A DNA stretch of 64,000 nucleotides. It comes from Cadophora sp. MPI-SDFR-AT-0126 (taxonomy: Eukaryota > Ascomycota > Leotiomycetes > Helotiales > Ploettnerulaceae). The DNA lies in NCBI GenBank assembly GCA_020747065.1, contig JAGMVK010000003.1, forward strand, positions 2,294,001 to 2,358,000, written 5' to 3'. The notes below the pieces were generated by a model that saw only the letters and a list, made by a program, of their open reading frames with translations, made no database searches and was not told the origin of the DNA. Below are positions 37,701 to 49,762 of this stretch, one piece after another (the stretch's first letter is position 1; every line of letters starts with the position of its first letter). The position numbers were made by a program, and so were the translations under genes.

Positions 37701-39001
37701 ATCTCTGAGCAGCCCTCGAGCAGCGCTATCCGGCTCTGGCTCTACCTCCGTAAGTCTGACTCTGGCTCAGGCTCTACTCCATAGCTCTCTATCTGCCATG
37801 AATTCCTCGCTTGCCTAACATGACCTTGATTGGGCAAGCCTACCCCTACTTGTTCTGCCCCTGGCCCTGCTTGCCCTTGTCGCAGGCCAGGCTATGCGAA
37901 TTTCCCTCTACGCTGGACTAGACTAGACTGGACACACCCAGACAGACAGACAGACAGGCGACCGTCGCTCCTTCGCTCCCTTCCCTTTCCACTGACTGCG
38001 ACACTCCCACTCCACCTCCCTCCCTCAACCACCTAATCGGATTCCTTAGTGCACGACATCCTCGTCTTCCCTCTTGTCTCGTTCGTTCTTCTTCTTATAC
38101 GTACATACAGGCAGCAAATACGGACGCCTTTCGCTTCTTTTTTTCTACTTCTTTGTTTTCTTCCAAGCATCAATCAATCAACCACATCCACATCCACATC
38201 TACCTCACCCTCGCCGTGCCGATCTACTCCACTCCTCTGGACCAGCACTGAACTCTCTGATAACCATCAGCCAACCATCTCAACTGAAGGATCTCCAGTC
38301 GCAATCCCTACAACTCCCTCCAAGCCTTGTTATCTACCTCGATCACGCACTGTTTGGGCCGATCTTCGCCTCAGTTGTCCCAGGTCTTCTCCTCCTTAAC
38401 AGGTAATCCTCCTAGCACAACGCTCCACCACATTCCTTGTCGTCTTATTTGCAGTTACCGAATCGCAATGGCATTTTCAACCACCATTGCTACTGAAGAC
38501 CATTCAATTTTCAAGCTTGAGCTAATGCAAAGAAAGGAGGCATCTCCGTCAGTCTCGGGCGGCCTGAACCTTGAACCTACTCGACCTCGCCTTCCATCAG
38601 ACCCCGACGGCAAGCCTCGAGTCCTCATCTCACTACATATAATCGCAGTCTTCTAGGTAAAGACACAGACACAGGCCCTGACAAATATCCCCATACGATC
38701 TCCGGCTTTTCAAGACTCGAAGAAGTTGGTGACCCGTCAACTGGAGCTATCTATGACCCTTTATACCTTCTGACAGTTTTGCACGCCACGGACATCGATG
38801 TGGCTTTCCACGACACACACTTCCAACCCTTTTCCGGAGGTATATCATCCTTGGGACATAACTGGTGGCATCTCGATACGAAGACAGCAGTTGTAACGAG
38901 GGCTTCTGGTTGCATTGACCTAGCCACAGTCTGACTGAAACTCCTAGAAGGCTACCTCAAGAAAAAAAAGCCCTGGACGGTTTCCAGAAGCAACCAACTG
39001 T
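34794..39001. other. Long gene-poor region with 5' leader of the SAM-HMG gene
   Basis: 4.2 kb without a recognised complete gene. The last kilobase is pyrimidine-rich and looks like a transcribed leader. It has an intron-like segment at about 38402-38453 (GTAATC...TTGCAG), an ATG at 38468 opening a 62-codon frame, and a protein-like open frame from 38576 to 38935. A GACA tetranucleotide run lies at 37941-37958. The rest, 34.8-37.8 kb, contains only scattered short frames. Large upstream regions are common for fungal developmental regulators. Confidence 0.45.
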
Positions 39002-40647
39002 ATGACTGAATTGGCAGCCATTTTTGCTGAGCTGGGTATCTCTCACTACCTCCACGAGTTCATCGAACAGGGATTTGACACTTGGGATACAATTCTCGAC
39101 ATTACAGAATCGGATTTTGATGCTCTGGGTGTAAAACTCGGTCATCGGAGGAAGCTACAGCGGAAAATTGCCAATTCGCGAGGCTTGTCGTCTGACAGGG
39201 CCTTAGCCTCGCCTCGAAATACGCCCACTGACGACCGACAAGGAGATGAGCAAAAGCCTGCTGGAACAAAGGGCGAAGGCAAGGATGCAGGAGTCTCGGT
39301 TCCAGGCGCGAAGCGCAAGTACAGACGACATCCAAAACCCGATGAGAATGCCCCGGAAAGGCCACCATCGGCATATGTGATATTTTCAAATAAGATGCGT
39401 GAGGATCTCAAAGGGAGGAATTTGTCGTTCACAGAGATCGCTAAGCTGGTTGGGGAAAACTGGCAGAATCTATCACCTGGGGAAAAGGATCCTTATGAAC
39501 AGCAAGCTTTTTCTGCGAAAGAGCGGTACAACAACGAACTTGTGGAATACAAGAAAACGGAACAGTATGCGGAATACTCGCAATACTTGGTGGAATTCAA
39601 GGCGAGGCATTCAAATCCTCAGCAGAGTACGTCTCTCTTCACTACGAGGAGCTGTGAAGGAATAGCTGACTGATTCTCGCCAGCGAGCGATGCAGATGTA
39701 TCCAAACGACCGAAGCTGGAAGCTCACATCAGTACAACAAGCAGTGGCACTGCAAGTAGCAGCACTAGTCAGCAAGAACCTCCAGCTAGCCGTGCCCGCA
39801 TTGAGCATCCTGTCTCAAGCTCCAATCAGTGGCAGACTCCTGAAGCTCAATCGTCACCAAAGGTGTCAACAATGCCGACCTTGAATTTGGCGTTGGGGTC
39901 ACAGGCCCCTCAGGTCTCAGCTACTTCTCCTACAGTCCTTCCAGGCTATCGCGACTCAATCTACCCCTCTCTTCCTTGGAGAGACGCACAGCGAGACGAG
40001 ATTGCTGGTCGCTATCAACAACTTCCTCGAATCGCAAGTGTTAAGGATAGACAATCTAGTTTTTCGGGACCTGCTCCTCCTGAACCTCTCAACCTCACCG
40101 GTTCGCAACAACATGCTCACCGAACGGGTCATACCCATCCGCCACCACTGCTAACTTCAGAATCAACCAACCGATCAACTACATCTTCGGGCAGTACAGT
40201 ATCCTCTGTCTACTACTCCCCTCGGACACCTATGGAGCCGCCGATGGAGAGAGCGCTCCCCATCCCATCCATGTACTCCCAGAAATCCTTCGAAAACCAA
40301 TTACCACCTATCAGGCCCCCATCTTTATCTCCCCAAACTACACTGCTGGGCCATCCACAGCAGTCTCCAAATGGTATGTAACCCACCCCCCCTAATTAAC
40401 AAGCTTGGAATGTTAACATCAAGAAGCACTCCCCAAAACGGGAGAGTACGCACATCCTATACCCCCAATTCGAGGCTACGGCCCCATCCCATCACACCAA
40501 CCTCCCTCGACTGACCAGCCAGACTATCGAAATAGAGAATACATAAACTCTACTTCACAAGATGACACGATCCTAGACCCTGTCAGTGCTCTACTAAGGG
40601 CAGGAGAAATTGTCAATCAAAATAGCAGAGGCCGTTCCGCTTCTTAG
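39002..40647 (+). CDS. SAM-domain plus HMG-box transcription regulator
   Basis: Predicted nuclear DNA-binding protein. Three exons: 39002-39626, 39684-40373 and 40424-40647; 512 aa. Residues about 3-62 form a SAM domain (LAAIFAELGISHYLHEFIEQ, then FDALGVKLGHRRKLQRKIA). A basic linker follows (GAKRKYRRHPKPDENAPERP), then a MATA/SOX-type HMG box (PPSAYVIFSNKMREDLKGRN...IAKLVGENWQNLSPGEK...YEQQAFSAKERYNNELVEYK). The rest is a long Ser/Pro/Thr-rich region with a conserved-looking short tail (DPVSALLRAGEIVNQNS). The SAM + HMG architecture occurs in filamentous ascomycetes and several such HMG genes act in mating and fruiting, but the role here is not shown. The start at 39002 is the first ATG before the SAM domain; an upstream coding exon is possible. 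Confidence 0.85.
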
Positions 40648-41321
40648 CAGCTGCACCAGCAGCAGCAAATGCATTATTCGTTTCTTCCTATTCTTTTACC
40701 CAATGACTGCTGGGCTGCTATGCTCACAAAGCTTACGCATCGTCGGGTTGTCAGGCGCTGGGTGTGGATCTGGTTTGGAGTTCTGGTGAACAGCGAGGTG
40801 GCAGGATGAGATTTCCCCGGCTCGGCTGTTCTGAACAAACGAAGCCCATTTCGGCAGGTGTTATTACGCTGAGATGTAGTTAGTAAATGAAGATATGATC
40901 ACACTGTTTACAGAAATTCTCCAGGTTATATGTCGAAGTATTGTCTTGTATATAGACGTATATTTAAGCATATCATCATTCAGGGTGGATCCATATGGGA
41001 AGTGGCAATTGAAGTAAGGTAGTATCAGGGCCATTTCTTGGCCCTGGTTAGAATGTTGATCGTGCAGATCTCGTGGCGCTGTGGGGTTATTCGATAATGG
41101 TGGAGCTACGCCCAAAATAGGCGCGGGGTGTTTGATATTGCCGTAATCCACCGCCCAAAATATTTTGTTGCTGGGGACGGATATCACAACGAAGTCAATT
41201 ATTCACTGAAGCGCATAAAAACTGAAATCAATCATTTATTTTAGATTGATCACAATTATATCAACTAGTTGAAGAACTTCCAACCGTTTGCTATCTCACA
41301 TCAGTCATATCGCCAGAAAGT
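40648..41321. other. Intergenic region upstream of MRI1
   Basis: 674 bp between two + strand genes. The last 200 bp are AT-rich. No gene and no CACGTG-type sulfur-regulation box were seen. Confidence 0.45.
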
Positions 41322-43037
41322 ATGGCACAGCACGGCTTGCAAGCAATCAAATACTCGAGAGGCAAATTAGAGGTTCTGGATCAACTGAAACTCCCGCATG
41401 AGTTTGTCTACGACAGTGTCGAGACTTGTGAGGAGGCATTTGATTGTATCAAGGCGATGCGGGTGAGAGGTACATCTTAGGACCTGTTCTGTGGAGATGT
41501 TCGCTGTCATGAGGTGTCAAGAGCTAAAGAGTGAACAGGTGCCCCTGCCATAGCTATCGTTGCAGCACTCGCGTTGGCTGTTGAGTTGGAGGCCAAGAAA
41601 GATGGTTCGTTACAGTTTTTCTGTTTTCATTCATGGAAGGTGATATGCCTCGAAAGCCAGCTGACGTCTATCAGGTACCAGTTCTAAAGATCACCTCGTC
41701 AAATTCATCGGCTCCCGTCTTGACTTTCTAATGGGCAGTCGCCCTACAGCCGTCGACCTCTCGAACGCCATCAAGCTCCTCAAGAAACAAAGTTCCGAAG
41801 CCGCCTCTGCCTCTACAACCTCAGACGCCACAGCAGCATGTGCAGAGATCAGACAAGCGTATATCGATACCGCAGAGAAGATATTAGAAGATGATCTGGC
41901 TACCAACCGCAAGATCGGTAGATATGGAGCCGAATACTTGAGGAGACAGCAGATGCCGATTCTGACACCTGTTGATAAAAGTGATGAGTTGAGATATTAT
42001 ACGACCAGTCCGCCTGGCACGCAGGGAGCCCCGGATAGGACATATAGGAAGATTAGTGTGTTGACGCATTGCAATACTGGGTATGTCTATGGACGCGCGC
42101 AGAACCGTTACCCCTCCCAAGTTGTCTTTTAAAGTAGTAGATATCATGAAGTGCTTTACTTACTTTCCATCCCAGCTCACTTGCTACCTCCGGCCACGGC
42201 ACAGCCCTAGGCATAATCCGCAGTCTCCACAGCATGAATTACCTCGACCACGCCTTCTGCACCGAGACACGACCATACAACCAAGGATCTCGCCTCACAG
42301 CTTTCGAGCTCGTCTACGAGCAAATCCCCTCTACTCTGATCACCGACTCCATGGCCGGCGCTCTGTTCGCGCGCAAGAAGACAGAGAAGAACATCATGGC
42401 TGTCATCGTTGGCGCAGACCGTGTGGCTCGGTATGTCACATCTCACTATTTTCCCTGAACTATTCGTGCTATATCTGGGAATGATTTTGACTCTCTATTA
42501 TCTCCACGGACACTTTCGGTTTGGAAATATTGAGAACAAACGCGCACTAACACCAGAATCAGAAACGGTGACACCGCCAACAAGATCGGCACCTACAGCC
42601 TCGCCGTGCTAGCCAAATACCACGGCATAAAATTCATCGTCGCCGCACCCACGACCAGCATCGACCTGGAGACCGAAACCGGTTCCAGCATCAAGATCGA
42701 AGACCGCGCTGGCACAGAACTCACACAGATCACGGGCGCCGTTGTCGACAAAGATGGTAAGGTCGATGTCAGTAAGACGGCGAGGGTGGCGATTGCGGAC
42801 CAGAGGGTTGACGTCTGGAATCCGAGTTTCGATGTTACACCGCATGAGCTGATTGATGCTATCATTACCGAGGAGGGTGAGGTGCTGAGGAACTCGAAGG
42901 GGAAATTTAGTTTTGAGAGTATTATGCCTGAGAGGTGGACGGCGCAGGTGGTTAAGGGCGGGAGTGGAACTGAAAGTACGGGTGGGGAGAGGGTGAGGAA
43001 GCAGAGCGGCGATATGCAGTTTCCTATGGATGATTGA
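41322..43037 (+). CDS. MRI1: Methylthioribose-1-phosphate isomerase
   Basis: Methionine salvage enzyme that isomerises 5-methylthioribose-1-phosphate to methylthioribulose-1-phosphate; eIF2B-alpha/beta/delta-like fold. Five exons: 41322-41469, 41539-41604, 41675-42080, 42176-42430 and 42563-43037; 449 aa. Family signatures: [14 protein letters not shown] near the N-terminus, [43 protein letters not shown] with the catalytic Cys at about 204, [16 protein letters not shown], and [22 protein letters not shown] with the catalytic Asp at about 288. The C-terminal [21 protein letters not shown] is also typical. The final acceptor chosen (42562) is the one that yields [10 protein letters not shown]. 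Its pathway partner MDE1 lies 4.4 kb downstream. It converges on calnexin. Confidence 0.95.
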
Positions 43038-43831
43038 TAGGTCGTTGGATATATTTTCTGAATGCTGGAGGTGTAGGATTGAATAAGACGGGTGATGAAC
43101 CGATGACTTTCTTGTGGATTTTTACGATGCTTTGCAGGCTGTGCCATTTACCTGCATACACAAGAACCAATATAGACAGACAGACATAATGACTGCAAGA
43201 AATTTTACATAGATCAATGTTCCGAAATGCTTTCCATACATTTCTTAAATAGAGCTCGAGATCGATGCTTGTTGCGACGAACATCCAATCATTTCATGGA
43301 AAGAAACTGAAGGAGCAAAATCCAAAAGTTGAAAAGAGAAACAAACCCAGCATCGTGGAGACAGCAATATTATCAGGTCTCACGTACTCGACATAAAGCT
43401 GATCTGGGGATCTGAAAGTGAGGTTAAGAGGATGGTGGAGTTTCTCGCAAGCGAGCGTCGTGGTGTTTATATTATTCGAGGAAAGGGGCTCGCTTGAGCG
43501 AGTCGGCAAAGGAAAGCGATTAAATTTATGACATGACCAGATTCTCCCACAATGTCAATAAAAAGCACCCAGTTCTTCTATTGATGAGATGAAAAGACGT
43601 GCAACTTATTTTGAGAGGTTTGCTTTCAATAATTTTGTGCGCCTAAAATACAGATGTCCCAGGAATGCGAGAAGACTCCCCATCCCCCAAATTTTTGGCA
43701 GGAACATCAAATAAAGGACGGAAAATGCAAATGTACCTTGAAAAGGGTTTTCTCCAAATGCCTACTGTAACACATCCTCCCATCCATAAACCAGATTTGC
43801 TTATTCTAATTACCAATCCACGTCCTCCAAT
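43038..43831. other. Convergent 3' region between MRI1 and calnexin
   Basis: 794 bp between two stop codons. AT-rich, with a short GACA run near 43177-43188. No gene seen; probably two 3' UTRs and a spacer. Confidence 0.45.
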
Positions 43832-45899
43832 CTATGAGGTGCTTCGGGTCGAACGCTTCTCAGCCTTGGCCTGCTCAATACCGGACGCGGCAGCCTCAGC
43901 GACCTTATCCTTGGCATCAACAGCCGCAGCCTTTGACTTCTCAACTGCCTTCTTGACCTGTGGTGGTGCGGACGATCCACTCATGCCAACGATACCGACG
44001 ATCAGGGCGATGAAAGTAACAAGGACAGCGGCAAGACCACCAGCAGCCTCTGGAACGAATTTAATAGCTTGGATGGGGTCGTTTTGGGCGATGGTGAAGA
44101 AAAGGTCAAGCTTCTCCTTGACGTAGTGGATGGGGTCCTCAGTGAAAACGAGGTCGGATGGGGAGCGAGGTGGCTTGGTGTCGTCAACCTTTGGCTTCTC
44201 GGCGATCTCGATCAATTGCTCGATGGGGTGCTTCTCATTGAAGGTCTCATCAGCGAACTTCTCAGCACTACAATTCATGTTAGCATACGTCTAGTATCCA
44301 AATGGGATAAGGTGCCCACGTACTCAGCAACGGAGTGACCAATGTAGATGTTGTCGAACAGAATGTCGTTTTGCATGGTCCAGATCTCGAAACCGATAGC
44401 TCCCATAGGCTCCAAGTTGGCTGGGTGCTTATCCTCGAAGTAGTCTGGGTTCTTGATCTTGCGAGGAGCCCAGACACCCTTGTAGGCTGGGTTGTCAATG
44501 TATGGTGCGCTTTGAAAATTAGCAGGAACACGATAAGAAGAATCTAGAGACACTCACGTCCACTTGCCCTTGTACTCGGGGTTCTTGATCATTGGCTTCT
44601 CCCATGGTCCACATCCGGAGACCTCGTCACACTTGGGGTTGCTGACAGTTGGGGCGCTATTCATAATTAGTGAAGGCTTCAAAGATGTTCTGGTTAAGAA
44701 ATCTTACATCCAGTCTCCATCCTCCTCATCATCCCAATCCTCTGGCTTGACGGCCTCTGGGTCGGGGATAGAGAGGGGCTCGTCCTCAAGCCAATCCTCT
44801 GGTTTGGTGGCAGCCTCATCGACAATCTCGAATGGCGCATCCTCGTCCCAATCCTCAGGCTTGGTAGCCTCTGGATCTGGGATTCTGGCCTCATCAACCC
44901 AGGTGTCTGGCTTGGTGTCCTTTGCGTCATCGATCTCCTTGGGTGGGTTGAAAGCTGGCTGGAAGTCCTCGAGAAGGTTGGCCTCCTTGACTTGCTCACC
45001 ATTCAACTTAATGATGGCGGTGTTGTTGGGGTGGATGATCAAGGTGTAGAGCTCGGTGGTCTTGACGATACGGGCAGCTGGGGCAGTTGCCAAGTGCTTC
45101 TCCTCATATTCGCCAGTCTTTGGATTCTTGTGGTTAATGATCAAGTGGACCTTGTTGGTAGAACCACACTTGTCTGGTCCGAACATGACCACGTAGGGAG
45201 AGACGTTGGAGAACTCTTCCTGATGGAGAGCCTTGTTGTCACGGAGGAGCTTCAGGTAAGCGCCACCACACTCGAGACCGTCTGCGCAAAGATGTTAGTG
45301 TATGTCTGAAGCGAGCATTTCGAGATCGCTTATCGAAACCGAAGATATGTGTTCTTACTTTGGAGTTTGACTTCATATTGGACAACCAGGGTCTTGCCCT
45401 TGTTATCAATCTTCTTGGGGAACTTGGCAGAAATGGCATGATGGGCAGCCGCGTTCTTTACGACCAGACCCTTATCGCCCTCCATTCCCTTGTAGACGTG
45501 TGGTTCTTCGACAGCCCATTCACCGACGTATGCCCACTCCTCGTCCTTGTCAGAGCCCTTGGTATCCTTCTTGGCATGCGATGGCTTCCATCGCGCCTCC
45601 CAATCGTCTGTGAACTGCTCAACAAAGTCGCCCTTGATCTTGGTAGGCTATTCGAAGGTGCGTTAGCACTCAATTGCATGCTAGTTCAAAATGCACTCGA
45701 GACAGGATATGGCTCGAAAACTTACGGTAAAGGTTGGCAGTTCTGGGAGCTCAGTGGCAGAGGTAGCTGCAGAAGAAGCATCACTGGCAACACTAGAGAC
45801 AGAGGAGCTGGCCTCACTCAGGACAGATTGAGCATCAGCATTAACATTTCCTGCCAGGAGGGCAGCGGCCGAGATGGCTGCAGTTGCTGAGAAACGCAT
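43832..45899 (-). CDS. Calnexin, ER lectin chaperone
   Basis: Type I ER membrane chaperone that binds monoglucosylated N-glycoproteins. Six exons: 45726-45899, 45359-45647, 44708-45281, 44558-44656, 44324-44509 and 43832-44267; 585 aa, all phases consistent. A signal peptide ([21 protein letters not shown]) is followed by a Ser/Ala-rich stretch, then the lectin domain ([44 protein letters not shown]). The P-domain has three type 1 repeats with KPEDW and type 2 repeats such as [17 protein letters not shown] and [17 protein letters not shown] transmembrane helix ([19 protein letters not shown]) and a Lys/Ala-rich cytosolic tail end the protein. It lies between MRI1 and MDE1, to which it has no functional link, and is divergent from MDE1. 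Confidence 0.95.
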
Positions 45900-47436
45900 G
45901 TTGACGACAGCAGATCAAATCGATCGGTCAATCAAATTCAAATTGAGAGAAAGATGGAATGATGGAAGAGTCGACTATGATAGAAGACTGAGGGTAGATT
46001 GTTGCTTCCAGAGCTCTTGGGGGATAAGAGAGGAGAGGAGGTGGAGGAGATTTAAATGTGGGAGGCTGAGGAGTTGCTTAATATTCGCTCGGCTGATGAG
46101 GTTGCCAGGTGGCCTTAAGTAAATCTGGGGCAGGTGCTGCTGGGATGGCAGGGCAGTACTCGAGTAGAGTACAGTACAGTAGCTAGCTTAGTGCGAGCAA
46201 GATGAGCTCGGCTGCCGCTCTCTCTGCCTCATCAATGGCGCGCCGGATATAGTTCATCAACAAGCAAGCAAGCAATGCCGTGCCGTGCAGGGTCGGTGAA
46301 TCTGGAAACGTGTCACTAAGTACCAGCTATTGGAATAAGTCGAAGCCGAGAGCGTTGCATTATTTACTTTATCATCATTTAAATTGTCGGGGAGAATTTG
46401 GTTTGCCCCATTCTCATGGAGTTCGAGATCAATGGCAGACTGGCCAGTTGAACTACAGATGAGGGGAAGTACAGAGCCGCTGAGCAGATCTGACATACTC
46501 GGACCAATGGCTGAGCTCCCTTTGACAACAAAGTCCGCTGGACGACAAGCACCAGCTTCACCCAAAAATTGAACCACTGACAGGCAGTTGTGAAACACAA
46601 TATGTCAAAATTGAAAGAACAATATGAGGATAGCAGGCAGGTGTCTGATCAAGCCAATTGCAATACGTGATTCATTTACTACTACTGACGAGCTCAAAGC
46701 TGTACTGAGTAGTTAAGGAAATACATGGGCGTGCAGTAAGGGCCAGGGATCAAGGTTGCATATCTGTTGCTGCAGATACTTCATTCAAGGCTAAGATTGC
46801 TTGACGGATTGGATCAGTTCAATTTCATCTGATATTCCTCCTTGCCTTTCACCGACCGACTCTACCATACGATACCCACGCCACTGGTTTTGGACAATTC
46901 GTACTGGAATATTCCATACTTATCAGCTTCACCGCCTTCACTTCCTTATACCCCACAGTCCTGGCCCTTGCGCGATCAGCCTCAAGTCTTGTGGATAGCT
47001 GTATCTGTCCTGTCCTGTGGTACCTGGAATACTTCGCTGTGCAGGCAAATGCAGAGGAAGTATAGCTATGATCATTAGGTCTGCGTTAAAAAAAGGTCGC
47101 GAGTCCGACATAATTCAATAGAATGTATCTAAGCCCTGTGAATAAGTCTTACTTCACTTGCTGTCTCTGCTCCGTCCACGTTTTGAAGTGGTTGGGTGGC
47201 TTTTCCTAGCGCTGCAGCTCGAGGACCCCGCGCCTTGAAGTTTTTGAACCCCTCCACCACTTCTCTTGAACTGGTTACTAACAGTCTCGAGGCCAACAAC
47301 TACATCTTCTTCTAACAAAAAAAAAAAAATTAGACACCAGCAATCTATCTTCACTGCTGTGGAACACTTATTTTGGCCATCTTTCAGCGAAATCTAGCGC
47401 CTTTCTTTGCCGCCAACCCACATACTTCAATGCAAG
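45900..47436. promoter_or_regulatory. Intergenic region between calnexin and MDE1
   Basis: 1.54 kb between divergent start codons. It contains short GC-rich repeats near 46160-46190 (AGTACAGTACAGTAGC) and a CAAG-repeat patch near 46259-46272. The 150 bp upstream of MDE1 include an A-run at 47318-47329. An out-of-frame ATG at 47430 lies 7 nt before the MDE1 start. No gene is supported. Confidence 0.45.
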
Positions 47437-48343
47437 ATGGCTCCCTCTCTAGACACAGCCCCAGAGTCCACTGACAACAATGACTACCTCATTAAGTCCA
47501 GCGACCCCAAACACCCTGCGAATCTCATTCCAGAGCTATGCAAGAAGTTCTGGGGCTTGGGCTGGGTGACAGGAACTGGTTTGGATCTCTCACAACCCTC
47601 CTTTGACAAGACTAACAACCACATAGGAGGAGGAGCAAGCATTCGTGATGAGTATGTGTAGCACAAGAAACATAAGCAGGGGACAAGAAGAACAACACTC
47701 ATCTGTTCCAGGGACCTAGTCTACCTCGCACCATCCGGCGTCCAAAAAGAAATGATGAAACCAGAAGACATCTACGTGCTCGAAATGTCAAAGCAGCTCG
47801 ATCCTAAGAAACGGATCTACCTCCGCTCCCCACCGACCTTCAAACCCTCGCAATGCACGCCTCTATTCATGGCCGCTTTCACGAAACGTGGTGCTAGATG
47901 CTGTATCCATTCGCACTCTCAATGGGCCGTCCTCGTCACACTACTCCTCGAATCCTCCCCTACCAAGTCCAAACTCTTCGAGATAAACAATATAGAGCAG
48001 ATCAAGGCCTTCGGTCGCGGGTATCAGAAGCAAGGGAACTTGGGATACCATGATACATTGAGGATTCCAGTTATCGAGAATACACCCTTTGAGGAGGACT
48101 TGACGGAGTATCTGGAGGAAGCTATGGACAAATACCCTGATACGTATGCTGTGCTTGTTAGACGGCATGGGGTGTACGTTTGGGGCGATACGGTGGATAA
48201 GGCGAAGGCGCAGGCTGAGAGGTATGTTTGATTTACGTCCTCACTCTGATTGTGCTGACTTGAGGTGAAGTTTGGATTACCTCTTTCAATTGGCCGTGGA
48301 GATGAAGAAGCTGGGCATGCCGTGGCTGAGTGATATTGCCTGA
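47437..48343 (+). CDS. MDE1: Methylthioribulose-1-phosphate dehydratase
   Basis: Class II aldolase-family zinc enzyme that dehydrates methylthioribulose-1-phosphate, the step directly after MRI1. Three exons: 47437-47651, 47712-48221 and 48271-48343; 265 aa. Hallmarks: the N-terminal [48 protein letters not shown], the zinc-site motif [10 protein letters not shown], and [22 protein letters not shown] near the end. The last exon gives [16 protein letters not shown]; of two neighbouring acceptors only the second (48270) avoids an immediate stop. A short ATG-led frame starting at 47430 overlaps the start out of frame and might lower translation. Divergent from calnexin and convergent with MPH1. 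Confidence 0.95.
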
Positions 48344-49762
48344 ACGGGAATGTTAATCTGAAACTTTCCAGCATGAACTTTGAATGAGGGAACGAGCCTA
48401 GACGAGCGATGAGAGAGAATTCCGCTGGTGCAAAGTCCAGCAAGTCATCTTCGATGTCGCAACACCGACGTCTCGAGGATGATCCCACTACAGCAAATAT
48501 CAAGACCCGGATGATCAGTCTCCTCCAGGATACAGAATCTCAAATAGCTACGATACCCAACCAATGATGAAACTTACGAACAAACGATTCCAAAAGAACC
48601 TTTACTTCTGCATTCCACATTGTAAGTTGAGAAGTAATCATTACTGCTCCCTATTTCCAAGCACTCGCCATCTACTCATCCATGAGATTTACATACTCCG
48701 CTCCCACACCGCCCGAATAGTCACACCACCTTCAAGTATCGAACTTCTCATCTCCATATTTCCTTGGTCTTTGGTATGGTCATCAAACCAACTCGCAGCT
48801 CCGGAAACTCTGCCATTCGAGGAGCCTGTTCATTCAATCACTAAATCAATCCGTTATGTCCAAAGACATAAGCGTATAATGGAGGCAGAAGAGGATGAAA
48901 GACAAGTATCCAAGACCTACCACAGTACCAGACCACCATTAGTTACCCCCACCGCAACGAAATTCTCACACAGGCTCAAGATAGTCAAGTACGAAGATGA
49001 ATCGGGCAGGTTGATGGAACCGTGAATGCTATAATCCACGAAGAACGGTCACCTCATCAGCACGACTATATAAGTCCGTTACGGTGTTGCACGGAACGGA
49101 AGAGCTGCTTCTTGACTTGCAGCTCTAGGACACCCTCTAGAATCCCAAAATCCAGAGCGATGGATAGAGCAAATGGAGCTTAGATAGAGCTTCACCACCC
49201 CATTCCTATTTCGCAGCTTCGCTTGCTCTCTCAGCCGATTGAGAAGCAGGTTTTCGGCCTCGCTTAACCAGGATGGAAAACAAACACTAGAGTTCGTAGG
49301 CTTTTTCTTTTTCTTGTTTGATATTGTATCGGTAAGAGTCTTTAGAAGTGGTCACTAAGAGTATCAAATTCTCTAACATTAAGTTGCAGTGAAGTGCTTT
49401 TTGGCTTCTCGTGCTTTGTCTTCCGACACACCATCTGCTGAGTAAGTAAAGAAATACTGCAAGCGACCTCATTTTTACCGACTCTGATGCACTCGCTCGG
49501 TCCATTAGAAAGTGGTGAAATGAATAAAGAAATGAATATCTTACTGTCAAGTGATTCAGGTGTGAAGTTATGGTATACACCGATCGTAGTGTTACATCAA
49601 ATATACTGCTTTTTGAAGTTTCTTCTAGTTCGATGTACACATTAGAGCATTTACTACACAGTTCGTCCCAAATACATTTGATGCCCACCTCCAAACCCTT
49701 CCAAACTCCAACGCTATGCTGTCCAAAATTTGAAATCAATACATGCATTCATCCATATTCAC
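48344..49762. other. Intergenic region with two small overlapping frames
   Basis: 1.4 kb between MDE1 and MPH1 stops. A 52-codon frame 48409-48567 (contains TRMISLLQDTESQIATIP) overlaps the ATG of a 153-codon frame 48564-49025 whose second half is charged (HKRIMEAEEDERQ). A GTAAGT donor lies near 48621. I cannot connect them into a convincing gene and recognise no domain. They may be a decayed or very divergent gene. Confidence 0.35.

Noticed and set aside
48564..49025. 153-codon + strand frame after MDE1
   Set aside because: First half is low in coding character, no recognised domain, and the overlap with the 48409-48567 frame could not be resolved into a single gene. Kept only as a note in the region entry.
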